From Planctomycetota bacterium (lineage in GTDB: Bacteria > Planctomycetota > UBA8108 > JACQVS01): DNA of 45,028 nt. The stretch spans positions 1-45,028 of the forward strand of contig JACQVS010000209.1 in the NCBI GenBank assembly GCA_016209605.1, given 5' to 3'. The position numbers and the translations under genes are program-made. The notes below the pieces were generated by a model. The model searched no databases, was not told the DNA's origin, and saw only the letters and a list, made by a program, of their open reading frames with translations. Shown piece by piece: positions 26,033 through 34,774 of the stretch. Within the stretch, counting starts at the first letter, position 1. Each line of letters begins with the position of its first letter.

Positions 26033-26704
26033 ATGAAGACCGCCTCTGCACCCCTCAACCTGCACGAAGAAACTCGCCGGCGCCTGCTCGAGGCGGCTGG
26101 GGAGATTTTCGCCGCCGAGGGGTACCGCGGCGCCACCGTGCGTGGCATCTGCGAGCGGGCTCGCGCCAACGTGGCGGCGGTCAACTACCACTTCGGCGAC
26201 AAGGAAGCGCTTTACCGGACCGTGCTGCGGCACGCTCACCGCTCCTCGCTGGAGCGGCATCCGCCGGACCGCGGGCTGACGCCGGACGCGCCGCCGGCCA
26301 GGCGGCTCGAGGGCTTCATCGCCTCGTTCCTGAACCGGATCTTCGATCCAGAGCAGCCCGCCTGGCAGGGCAAGCTCCTCGCCCGCGAGCTGTTCGAGCC
26401 CACCGGCGCCCTGAACCACCTGGTGGAGGACATCCGGCCGCGCGCGGCCATGCTCCGATCGATCATCGAGGCCCTCATGGGGCCGGGAGCGCGGGAAGGG
26501 GACGTCCGGCTCGCTTCCATCAGCGTCGTCGGCCAGTGCCTGCTCTACTTCCACTCGCGCGCCGTCATCGAGCGGCTCTACCCGGAGCAGACCTTCGGCC
26601 CGGCCGAGGTCCAGAAGATCGCCGCTCACATCACCCGATTCTCGCTTCTCGCTCTCGCCGGCTGGAGGGGCGGCAGGAAGAAGAGGAGGAGGAAAACCTC
26701 ATGA
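26033..26704 (+). CDS. TetR-family regulator, CecR-like
   Basis: 223 residues from the ATG at 26033. In-frame TTG (26012) and ATG (26021) codons lie inside the operator and are less likely starts. An N-terminal TetR helix-turn-helix (RRRLLEAAGEIFAAEGYRG...VRGICERA...VAAVNYHFGDKEALY, residues 14-62) is followed by a C-terminal ligand domain of the CecR/DUF1956 type. E. coli CecR represses a HlyD-ABC exporter operon, and this gene is likewise followed by permease, ATPase and HlyD genes, overlapping the permease by 4 bases. It probably represses the operon and itself until an exported compound binds. The ligand is unknown. Confidence 0.9.
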   Translation: MKTASAPLNLHEETRRRLLEAAGEIFAAEGYRGATVRGICERARANVAAVNYHFGDKEALYRTVLRHAHRSSLERHPPDRGLTPDAPPARRLEGFIASFLNRIFDPEQPAWQGKLLARELFEPTGALNHLVEDIRPRAAMLRSIIEALMGPGAREGDVRLASISVVGQCLLYFHSRAVIERLYPEQTFGPAEVQKIAAHITRFSLLALAGWRGGRKKRRRKTS

Positions 26705-27861
26705 ACTCCATCGCCCTCAAGATGCTGGTCGGCGACCGCGCCAAGTACCTGGGGATGATCATGGGCTTGACCTTCGCCTCTCTCCTCATCACCCAGCAGT
26801 CGGCCATCTTCACCGGCCTGATGGCGCGCACCTTCGGAGCCATCACCGATCTGAGCTACCCCGACATCTGGGTGATGGACCCCAAGGTGCAGTTCATCGA
26901 TGACATCAAGCCGCTCCAGGACACCCAGCTCTACCGGGTGCGCGGCGTCGACGGCGTCGACTGGGCGGTGCCGCTATACAAGGGGCTTCTCAAGGCGCGC
27001 CTCGAAAACGGCAACTTCCAGACCTGCATCGTCTTCGGGCTCGACGATGCGACGCTCATCGGCGGCCCGCCGGAAATGGTGGTGGGCCGGCTCTCCGATC
27101 TGCGCCGCGCCGAGGCGGTGATCGTCGACGAGGTCGGCTCGCGCGACAAGCTCGCCAGGGCGCCTTCCGATGGCCTCGGCCCCAAGATCCCGCTGGCGGT
27201 GGGGGACGTCCTCGAGCTGAACGACCATCGCGCCACCGTGGTGGGGATCTGCCGGGTGACGCGCACCTTCCAGTCGCAGCCGGTCGTTTACACCACTTAC
27301 TCGCGCGCCACCACCTTCGCGCCGCGGGAGCGCAAGCTGCTCTCCTTCATCCTCGCCAAGGCCAAGCCGGGGGAGGATCCGGAGCGCCTGTGCGGGCGCA
27401 TCTCGCGGGCGACCGGCCTCGCCGCCTACACCCGTGACCAGTTCAAGGTGAAGACCATGAGCTACTTCCTCAAGTACACCGGCATTCCCATCAACTTCGG
27501 GATTGCCGTGGTGCTGGGCTTCATCGTCGGGACCGCCATCGCCGGGCAGACGTTTTACAACTTCACCCTCGACAACCTGCGCCACTTCGGCACCCTCAAG
27601 GCCATGGGGGCAGCGGCGCCGACGCTGCTGCGCATGATCCTCTTGCAAGCGCTCCTCGTCGGCGCCATCGGCTGGGGCCTGGGAGTCGGCGTGGCCTCGC
27701 TCATAGGATACCTGCTGCGGAACAGCGAGCTGTCCTTCAAGCTGCCGTGGCAACTCCTGGCCATTTCGGGAAGCGCGGTGCTCATCATCTGCCTCTCCGC
27801 GGCGGTGATCAGCATCCACAAGGTGCTCAAGCTCGAGCCGGCCATCGTCTTCAAGACCTGA
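26701..27861 (+). CDS. FtsX/MacB-like ABC transporter permease
   Basis: 386 residues with the FtsX-type layout. TM1 is at residues 15-38; a large periplasmic domain follows (about 40-255, IWVMDPKVQFIDDIKPL...); then three C-terminal TM helices at about 265-290, 310-340 and 350-375 (LGFIVGTAIAGQTFYNF, ILLQALLVGAIGWGLGVGV, AVLIICLSAAVIS). The ATG overlaps the regulator stop (ATGA) and has a GGAGG site. Paired with the ATPase it should form a mechanotransmission or export ABC unit working with the HlyD adaptor and outer-membrane factor downstream. Substrate not deducible. Confidence 0.88.
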   Translation: MNSIALKMLVGDRAKYLGMIMGLTFASLLITQQSAIFTGLMARTFGAITDLSYPDIWVMDPKVQFIDDIKPLQDTQLYRVRGVDGVDWAVPLYKGLLKARLENGNFQTCIVFGLDDATLIGGPPEMVVGRLSDLRRAEAVIVDEVGSRDKLARAPSDGLGPKIPLAVGDVLELNDHRATVVGICRVTRTFQSQPVVYTTYSRATTFAPRERKLLSFILAKAKPGEDPERLCGRISRATGLAAYTRDQFKVKTMSYFLKYTGIPINFGIAVVLGFIVGTAIAGQTFYNFTLDNLRHFGTLKAMGAAAPTLLRMILLQALLVGAIGWGLGVGVASLIGYLLRNSELSFKLPWQLLAISGSAVLIICLSAAVISIHKVLKLEPAIVFKT

Positions 27862-27872
27862 GAGATTCAGCC

Positions 27873-28616
27873 ATGGATTCCAGAACGTCACAAACTGCGC
27901 CGGGAACCGCGCCCTCCGGAAAAGCGGCCGTCCGCTGCCGGGGGGTGGTGAAGATCTACGGCGGCGGGAGCGGCCGCGTGGTCGCCCTGCGGGGAGTGGA
28001 TCTCCAGGTCGAGCAGGGGGAGCTGCTCATGCTGGTGGGGCCTTCCGGCAGCGGCAAGACCACGCTCATTTCGGTGATCGCCGGCATCCTCGACCAGGAT
28101 GAAGGGGACTGCCGGGTTTTCGACCAGGACTTGAGGAAAATGCCCTCCCGCGAGAAGACCCGGTACCGCGGCAAGACCATCGGCTTTGTCTTCCAGTCGT
28201 TCAACCTCATCCCCACCCTCACGGCGGTTGAGAACGTCGCCGTGCCTCTCCTCCTCAACGGCTGGAAGCGCTCGCGGGCGATCCAGCGCGCCGGAGAGGT
28301 GCTGGACCGGGTGAGGCTGGCGGATCGCTCCAGATCCCTTCCCGCCGAGCTCTCCGGGGGCGAACAGCAGCGGGTGGCCATCGCCCGGTCGCTGGTCCAC
28401 GAGCCGCGGCTCATCGTCTGCGATGAGCCGACCAGCTCGCTCGATCAGGACACCGGCCAGCGGGTGATCGAGCTCCTCCGCGAGGTGGCGGTGCGGGAGG
28501 ACCGGGCGCTCATCATCGTCACCCACGACTCGCGCATCTTCAAATTTTCAGACCGCATGGCCCGGATGAACGACGGCCGCGTCGTGGAAGTCATTGACCT
28601 GAGGAAAACGGCATGA
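27873..28616 (+). CDS. ABC transporter ATPase (MacB/LolD class)
   Basis: 247 residues from the ATG at 27873; a longer frame exists upstream but runs into the permease. Walker A GPSGSGKTT is at 56-64, Q-loop FVFQSFN at about 108-114, signature LSGGEQQR, Walker B LIVCDEPTSSLD and switch VTHDS are all intact. The class matches LolD/MacB ATPases that energise FtsX-like permeases. It starts 11 bases after the permease stop and overlaps the adaptor gene by four bases. Confidence 0.93.
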   Translation: MDSRTSQTAPGTAPSGKAAVRCRGVVKIYGGGSGRVVALRGVDLQVEQGELLMLVGPSGSGKTTLISVIAGILDQDEGDCRVFDQDLRKMPSREKTRYRGKTIGFVFQSFNLIPTLTAVENVAVPLLLNGWKRSRAIQRAGEVLDRVRLADRSRSLPAELSGGEQQRVAIARSLVHEPRLIVCDEPTSSLDQDTGQRVIELLREVAVREDRALIIVTHDSRIFKFSDRMARMNDGRVVEVIDLRKTA

Positions 28617-29731
28617 TTCGCAAGTACTTGATTCCCGTCCTGGCGATCGCCGGAATCCTCTTCGCCATCTTCACGGTGGTGCGGGGGAGCAAGCCGGTCC
28701 CCGCGGCGCCGCCGGTTTCCAAGCCGGCCCGCGCCCCCTTCGCCTCGTACGTGGCCGGCGCCGGTATCGTCGAGGCTTCGACCGAAAACATCTCCATCGG
28801 CACGCCGGTGGGCAACCTGGTGGATGAGATTTTCGTGAAGGTGGGCGATGAGGTGAGAGCCGGCGCTCCCCTCTTCAAGCTGAGGGACAAGGTCACCCAG
28901 GCAGAGCTGCAGGAAAAGAAAGCGGCCCTGGAGCTGGCGCAGTCGAAGTTGGAGCGCCTGCGCGGCCTGCCGCGGCCGGAGGATGTCCCCCCGCTCGAGG
29001 CCAAGGTCCGCGAGGCGGAGGCTTCACTTGACGACCAGAAGAACCAGCTGCGGCTCTGGGAGAGCGTCACCGACCCGCGCGCCGTGAGCCAGGAGGAGCT
29101 CAGCCGCAAGAAGTTCGCCGTCCAGGTCGCCGAGGCCAGGCTGGAGGCGGCCAGGGCGGAGCTCTCGCTCCTCAAGGCCGGGGCCTGGAAGGAGGATCTC
29201 CGGGTGGCCGGGGCGGAGGTGAGGGCGGCCCGGGCGGCCTGCCAGCAGATCGAGGCCGATCTCGAGCGGCGGACCATCCGCGCCCCCGTCGATGGGGAGG
29301 TGCTGCAGGTGAAGATCCGCCTCGGCGAGTACGCGCAGCCGGGCCCGCTGGCGACGCCGCTCATGATTCTCGGCAACGTCGAGGACCTTTACGTGCGGGT
29401 CGACATCGACGAGAACGACGCCTGGCGCGTCAAGCCCGGAGCCCGGGCGGAGGCCTCGGTGCGTGGCAACGCCGACCTCCGTACGCCGCTCGATTTCGTG
29501 CGCCTCGAGCCCTTCGTCATCCCCAAGAAGTCGCTGACCGGCGAGAGCACCGAGCGCGTCGACACCCGCGTGCTGCAGGTCCTTTACCGCTTCCAGCTCC
29601 GGGACTTCCCGGTTTACGTGGGGCAGCAGATGGATGTTTTCATCGAGGCCGATGCTCTCGATCGCCAAAACGCCAATCCGGCGCCGGCCTCGTCCGAGCA
29701 CAGCGATCCCGGCAAGGGAGGGGGGCGATGA
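28613..29731 (+). CDS. HlyD/MacA-like membrane-fusion (adaptor) protein
   Basis: 372 residues. An N-terminal membrane anchor (residues 5-23) precedes a lipoyl-like half motif GNLVDEIFVKVGDEVRAGAPLFKL. A coiled-coil hairpin (about 95-215, rich in A, E, K and L heptads) follows, then the second lipoyl half TIRAPVDGEVLQVKIRLGEYA and a beta-barrel domain (LYVRVDIDENDAWRVKPG). The C-terminus is Pro/Ser/Gly-rich and probably disordered. It would bridge the inner-membrane ABC unit to the outer-membrane factor. It overlaps both neighbours by four bases (ATGA). Confidence 0.92.
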   Translation: MIRKYLIPVLAIAGILFAIFTVVRGSKPVPAAPPVSKPARAPFASYVAGAGIVEASTENISIGTPVGNLVDEIFVKVGDEVRAGAPLFKLRDKVTQAELQEKKAALELAQSKLERLRGLPRPEDVPPLEAKVREAEASLDDQKNQLRLWESVTDPRAVSQEELSRKKFAVQVAEARLEAARAELSLLKAGAWKEDLRVAGAEVRAARAACQQIEADLERRTIRAPVDGEVLQVKIRLGEYAQPGPLATPLMILGNVEDLYVRVDIDENDAWRVKPGARAEASVRGNADLRTPLDFVRLEPFVIPKKSLTGESTERVDTRVLQVLYRFQLRDFPVYVGQQMDVFIEADALDRQNANPAPASSEHSDPGKGGGR

Positions 29732-31194
29732 CCGCCGTCTTTCAGATCGCTCCCCGATCTCTGCGCCTGGCCGCAGGCCTGGCGGCGGCGGCGGTTACGT
29801 TCCTGGCGGGCTGCAGCGTCGGCCCGGACCATGTTCCTCCCGAAATGCCTCTGCCGGCGGCGTGGAGCGAGCCGAAGGTCGCCGGCACAAGCCTCGCCAC
29901 GGTCCAGGCGGAGGAGTGGTGGAAGAGCTTCAATGACCCCCTTCTCGACTCCTTGATCGAGCGCGCCCGCCGCGCCAACCGGGACGTCGAGGCCGCGGTG
30001 CTGCGCATCCGCGAGGCGCGGGCACAGAAGCTGATCGCCCGCGCCGGCGCCCTGCCCGCGGTCACCGGCGGCGGCTTTTTCCAGCGGGCCCGCCCCAGCG
30101 CCACCCTCAGCGAGCGGGCCAGGTCCATGGGCAAAGAGGAAGACCTCTGGCACGGTGGTTTCGACGCCCTCTGGGAGATCGACCTTTTCGGCGGGGCGCG
30201 CCGGAGCATCGAGGCGGCGCAGGACCAGGTGGAAGCGGCTCGAGAGGATTACCGCGATGTCCTGGTGACGCTCTTCGCCGAGGTGGCGAGGAACTATATC
30301 GAGCTGCGGGGCCTCCAGAAGGAGATCGCCGTCGCGCGGCGCAACCTCGAGGCGCAGCGTGACACGGCGGCGCTCGTCCGCGCCAAGTTCCAGGCCGGCC
30401 TGGTGAGCGAGCTCGACGTGGCGCGCGCCGAGGCGCAGGTGGCGACCACGGAGTCGCAGGTGCCGCTCCTGGAAGACTCCCTGGCCCAGGCGGTCCATCG
30501 CCTGGGGGTTCTGGCCGGCGAGGCGCCGGGAGCCTTGGGGGCGGGGCTGGCGAAGGAGGCGGAGATACCCCCGCCGCCACCGGAGGTGCCCATCGGCATG
30601 CCTTCCGGCCTCCTCCAGCGCCGGCCGGACATCCGCCGGGCGGAGCGGGAGCTGGCTGCCGCGTGCGCGCGCATCGGCGCCGCCAAGGCGGACCTCTTCC
30701 CGCGCTTCTTCCTGAACGGCAGCGCCGGCCTGGAGAGCCAGCGCTTCAAGTCGTTCGGCGACTGGGACAGCCGCTCCTGGTCGATCGGCCCCAGCTTCAG
30801 CTGGCCGGTCTTCGCCTCCGGAAGGATCTGGGCCAACGTCCAGGTTCAGGATGCCCGCCACCAGGCGGCCCTCACGCTTTACGAGAAGACCGTCCTCCTC
30901 TCCCTCGAGGAGGTGGAAAACGCCTTGTCGCGGTGCCGCCGCGAGAAGGAGCGCTGGCGGGCGCTGGATGCGGCCGTGCAATCCAGCCGGCGGGCGGTGG
31001 AGCTGGCCTCCGAGCTCTACCGGCGCGGCCTCATCGACTTCCTGAGCGTCCTCGAGGCCGAGCGGTCGCTCTACTCCGCCGAGAGCCAACTGGCGCTCAG
31101 CGAGCGGTCGGTCTCGATGGCAGTGGTGGCGCTCTACAAGGCCCTCGGTGGCGGCTGGGAGAAGGCCGAGGAAATGAGCCGGGCGGGCCGTTGA
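29728..31194 (+). CDS. Outer-membrane efflux lipoprotein (NodT/OprM family)
   Basis: 488 residues. A lipoprotein signal with lipobox FLAGC (lipidated C29) is followed by SVGPDHVPPEMPLPAAW, the typical RND/NodT outer-membrane-factor N-terminus. Two outer-membrane efflux repeats contain long helices (RARRANRDVEAAVLRIREARA; KFQAGLVSELDVARAEAQVA; ELYRRGLIDFLSVLEAERSLYSAES), the TolC-like alpha-barrel hallmark. It is the terminal gene of the regulator-permease-ATPase-adaptor operon, completing a tripartite pump across both membranes and supporting a Gram-negative envelope. Confidence 0.93.
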   Translation: MTAVFQIAPRSLRLAAGLAAAAVTFLAGCSVGPDHVPPEMPLPAAWSEPKVAGTSLATVQAEEWWKSFNDPLLDSLIERARRANRDVEAAVLRIREARAQKLIARAGALPAVTGGGFFQRARPSATLSERARSMGKEEDLWHGGFDALWEIDLFGGARRSIEAAQDQVEAAREDYRDVLVTLFAEVARNYIELRGLQKEIAVARRNLEAQRDTAALVRAKFQAGLVSELDVARAEAQVATTESQVPLLEDSLAQAVHRLGVLAGEAPGALGAGLAKEAEIPPPPPEVPIGMPSGLLQRRPDIRRAERELAAACARIGAAKADLFPRFFLNGSAGLESQRFKSFGDWDSRSWSIGPSFSWPVFASGRIWANVQVQDARHQAALTLYEKTVLLSLEEVENALSRCRREKERWRALDAAVQSSRRAVELASELYRRGLIDFLSVLEAERSLYSAESQLALSERSVSMAVVALYKALGGGWEKAEEMSRAGR

Positions 31195-31210
31195 AAGCCG
31201 GGCCGCCTCG

Positions 31211-31902
31211 CTACGGCGGGATGATCTCCCCGTACCCGCAGCCGCCGGGGCCGGGATCGGGAAAGGGCCCCTTGCCGTCGATGGTGATGGTCCCCGCCTC
31301 GCTGTGGAGATGGAGGACCTTGCAGCCGCCGTCCGGGGGATTAATCCTCCCACCCTGGATCCTTGACAGCGAGATCACATCGTACACCTGAAACTCCTCG
31401 CTCAGGCTGGTGTAGAGGAGCACCGAGGGGCCGAGGCGCTGGATGTCGGCGTGGAGGTCGAAGGAGGCGGAGTCCTGGGCCGAGCCATCCTCCGTGGTGG
31501 CGGAGAAGGTCACGGAGGTGTCGAAAGAGCTGAAGACGTTGCACTCAAAAGCGATGGCGATGGTCACCGACTCCCCCGGACCGAGCTTGCCGGTATAGGG
31601 GCTGAAGTCAAGGGCGAAGTCATAATTTCCCCCGTTGACCGACCAGATCAAGGTCTTGTCAGTCGGTTTGGTGATGGTGACGGTGCGGACGGGGATGGGG
31701 CAGTCCATGAAACCGACCCGGTAGGTGAAGGTGACCGAGGGGGGCGCATCGATATGAGCCTCTCCTCGATGCGCTGGTTGAACTCATTGAGTTTTTTGCG
31801 GTAAAGCTGGTTCTCCTTGGCGCCGGGGTTGCCCTGCTCCCAGGAACGGAAGTAGGCGATATTGCCCGCCGGCAAGCCAGCCTTCTCGAAAAACCCCTTC
31901 AT
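31211..31902 (-). pseudogene. Secreted Ig-like/beta-sandwich protein, frameshifted
   Basis: Two overlapping frames join into one protein of about 230 residues if one C is added to the C6 run at 31744-31739. The upstream frame reads MKGFFEKAGLPAGNIAYFRS to ERLISMRPP, and the downstream frame continues SVTFTYRVGFMDCPIPVRTVTITKP and a beta-sandwich rich in V, T, S and F, ending GPGGCGYGEIIPP. The second half resembles an extracellular Ig-like or ASH-type domain with GPGESVTIAIAF. There is no signal peptide, so the 5' end may also be missing. Homopolymer slippage or a sequencing error is the simplest cause. It converges on the efflux operon, 16 bases away. Confidence 0.55.
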
Positions 31903-32068
31903 GCGCGGTGTTCCATCGGGATAGTTTTAAGGGAGAGCCATGGTGAATGCGTTCTTGTTTTTGGGGTAAAGATAGGGGAAACTAGATAAGAATCGTTTTA
32001 AAGAGATGCGGTCATGAGAAGCGCCAAAATTTTCGCGCTTCCTTAGTATTTCAAAAGGAGGCACAATC

Positions 32069-34759
32069 ATGCCAATGAAATTCAAGACTGCAGCCTCAGT
32101 GGTCCTCCCGCTAGCCATTTCTTTTTACGTCACTGTAAAATTGTGGCCTGCGCCGTTCATCCGTGGTGATTTCGATCAAAAAAATTGCCTGGATATTACG
32201 GATTCCATTCAAATTTTCACTTATTTATTTTTGGGGGATCCCGATTCATCGTCGTGCCTCGATGCAGGCGATGCCAATGACGATGGTTTTGTAGACCTCA
32301 CCGATGGGATCTCCCTTCTGGAATATCTCTTCATTGGAGGCGATCCTCCCGCCTCGCCTTTTCCGCAATGTGGAAATGACCCCACCGCCGATCTCCTCAA
32401 CTGCGAGGTCTTTCTGGCGTGTCAGGAGCTTTTTCTCCAGGTCAGCGGCCGGACGGTCAGCGCCTCCGGCGAACCTCTTTCCGGCGTGAAGGTGTTCTCG
32501 GGAGGCAAAACCGCATTGACCGATATGGAGGGCCGCTTCACCATCCATGAAGTGGAGATCCTCCCCGGCAATCTGTTTGTATCGGTGGTGGCGCGCCTGG
32601 ACTTTTTCATTGGTTACAAGAGTGGCATCGCGCCGAATTTCGAGGGTATAACCGTTGCTGGCGATATCGTTCTCAAACCTCTGGACGTCCCCAACTATCC
32701 TGGGAGGGTCATCCCGACAAAAAGCGGGCTGTGGCATACGTCCGCAGCCGATTTGAATGGTGATGCTAATACGGATCTGGTGTTTTCCTATATCAAGGAA
32801 GTGGGGGTTCTCCTTGGTGCCGGAAGCGGTGTTTTCAAGAAAGAGGAAAATTTTCCCTGCGGCGACACTCCCTTCGCTCTCGAAGTCATCGACCTAAATA
32901 AAGATGGCCATGCCGATATTGTGACCGCCAATTATTTTTCCGGGGATCTTTCTTTTCTCTTTGGCAAGGGTGATGGCTCTTTTCAAGATCAGGTCAAATT
33001 TTCCATGCCCCCCTTTCCGATTTTGGTGGCTTCTGCCGATTTAAATGAAGATGGGGCCATCGATTTGATCACCTCTTGGAACGATGCCAGCGTGTTGCGG
33101 CTGCTTTATAATGATGGCGCTGGCTCCTTGGTTACGGAGGATGTGCTGGCGGTCGGGAAGCAGCCGACGAAAGTTGTCGTCGATGATTTCAATAACGATA
33201 ATAAACCGGACCTCGCTTGCGTGAATCAGCTTTCCAACGATGTGTCCATTTTGATGAAGGAAGGCAACAATCAATTCAGGCCAGAGATCCGCTTTGCCTC
33301 AGGGAAACAGCCCATTTCTTTGGTCAGCGGCCGGTTCGATGCGGATGATTTTCCGGACCTGGCTGTCGCTACTTATGGATCCGGCCAGGTTCTCATCTTC
33401 AAGGGGAATGGTGATGGCACCTTTAACCTCAAGACCAGCATCGGCAGCTTCTATCACGCTGGAACTTTGGGAACAGCGGATCTCAATGGCGATGGTCTGG
33501 AGGATCTATTGTATGAAAACACCCTGAGTCTGGATCCGCAAATCAGCCCTCCTCATGAGGCCCATAATCTCTCCATCGCTTTCAGTTTGGGCGACGGCAC
33601 GTTCAAGGTTCAGCAAAAGATTCGGGGTCCGGGAGGTTTCGGAGGTTATCTCCTTGTGGACTTGAACAAAGATGAAAAATTGGACCTGCTCGAAAGCGGT
33701 CTCGGATTTTCTCTCTTCTGGGGACAGCAGGATGGGACTTTTTCCTCGCCAAGCCGCGTGCCAGCGGATATCTTGCTCACTTCCGTGGCGGCGGCCGATT
33801 TAAATCAAGATCACCTCTTGGATTTTATCGTTACCAAACCGGTCCAGGATAAAATCATTATCCTGGCGAGCGATGGTGCGGGAGGTTATCAAAAGAATGC
33901 GATGTCAATTCGGCCCAACTTCTCGCCCTACGATGCTGCCGTGGCTGACTTCAATGGTGATGGCCTGATCGACTTCGTCACCGCCAACCAAGGCTCGAAA
34001 AATGCTTCTATTTATCTGGGAAAGGGGGATGGAACGTTTCAAAATCCGAAAGATCTTCCCGCCGGACAATATCCCCAATCCGTGGTAGTCGGAGATTTGA
34101 ACGACGATGGAAACGCCGATGTGGTTATCATCAATGTCGGTACAAACGACATCTCCATTTACCTCGGCAAGGGCCAGGCTCAATTCCGAGATGAGATACG
34201 ATTGGCGCCTGGGGGCAGGCCAACCTCGGCAAAGCTGGCTGATGTGAACGGTGATGGCAATATCGACATAACCGTCAGAAATAATGACAGCAGTTTGTCG
34301 ATATTTCTTGGCAGTGGCCGAGGCACGTTCCAGCACCGGCTCTTTAACGACATCGCGAACAGGTTCTCCGATTTCGCCTTGGCTGACGTGAATTTAGATG
34401 GCGCCATGGATCTTGTCGCCGGCGTGCCGGTTTATCCGGATCCCTTCATCTCGGTGTACCTGGGCGATGACTGCAGTACTTTCAAGTTTTTACGGAATTA
34501 TCCATCAGGCCGCGGTGGCAGTAAAATTATCGCCGCTTTGCTGAATGAGGATGACATACCAGACTTGGTTCTGGGGGGTGACGTGATCACCGTTTTTCTG
34601 GGCCTTGGCGATGGATCGTTCACCGAGCCGACGCATATGCCGGCGGGAGAAAAGACCGCCGCAGTGATGGTTGCGGACGTAAATGGTGATGGCAAGCCGG
34701 AGATCGTTACTGCCAATGAACTCTCCGGCGATCTGGCCATTTTTTATCGTCAGAATTGA
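32069..34759 (+). CDS. Large secreted FG-GAP/VCBS protein with N-terminal dockerin-like domain
   Basis: 896 residues. A signal/anchor segment (residues 8-26) is followed at once by a dockerin-like EF-hand pair (about 32-95: RGDFDQKNCLDITDSI, then GDANDDGFVDLTDGI). A carboxypeptidase-regulatory-like beta domain (about 125-200, VSGRTVSASGEPLSGVKVFSGG) follows. The rest is FG-GAP/VCBS repeats with calcium loops of the DLNGDGxxDL type, about one per 45-60 residues, folding as one or two seven-bladed propellers. An AGGAGG site precedes the ATG. It probably acts on the cell surface or outside the cell in calcium-dependent adhesion or scaffolding. The dockerin is N-terminal here, whereas in the two related genes in the window it is C-terminal. 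Confidence 0.85.
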   Translation: MPMKFKTAASVVLPLAISFYVTVKLWPAPFIRGDFDQKNCLDITDSIQIFTYLFLGDPDSSSCLDAGDANDDGFVDLTDGISLLEYLFIGGDPPASPFPQCGNDPTADLLNCEVFLACQELFLQVSGRTVSASGEPLSGVKVFSGGKTALTDMEGRFTIHEVEILPGNLFVSVVARLDFFIGYKSGIAPNFEGITVAGDIVLKPLDVPNYPGRVIPTKSGLWHTSAADLNGDANTDLVFSYIKEVGVLLGAGSGVFKKEENFPCGDTPFALEVIDLNKDGHADIVTANYFSGDLSFLFGKGDGSFQDQVKFSMPPFPILVASADLNEDGAIDLITSWNDASVLRLLYNDGAGSLVTEDVLAVGKQPTKVVVDDFNNDNKPDLACVNQLSNDVSILMKEGNNQFRPEIRFASGKQPISLVSGRFDADDFPDLAVATYGSGQVLIFKGNGDGTFNLKTSIGSFYHAGTLGTADLNGDGLEDLLYENTLSLDPQISPPHEAHNLSIAFSLGDGTFKVQQKIRGPGGFGGYLLVDLNKDEKLDLLESGLGFSLFWGQQDGTFSSPSRVPADILLTSVAAADLNQDHLLDFIVTKPVQDKIIILASDGAGGYQKNAMSIRPNFSPYDAAVADFNGDGLIDFVTANQGSKNASIYLGKGDGTFQNPKDLPAGQYPQSVVVGDLNDDGNADVVIINVGTNDISIYLGKGQAQFRDEIRLAPGGRPTSAKLADVNGDGNIDITVRNNDSSLSIFLGSGRGTFQHRLFNDIANRFSDFALADVNLDGAMDLVAGVPVYPDPFISVYLGDDCSTFKFLRNYPSGRGGSKIIAALLNEDDIPDLVLGGDVITVFLGLGDGSFTEPTHMPAGEKTAAVMVADVNGDGKPEIVTANELSGDLAIFYRQN

Positions 34760-34774
34760 ATATTTTTGGTCAGC

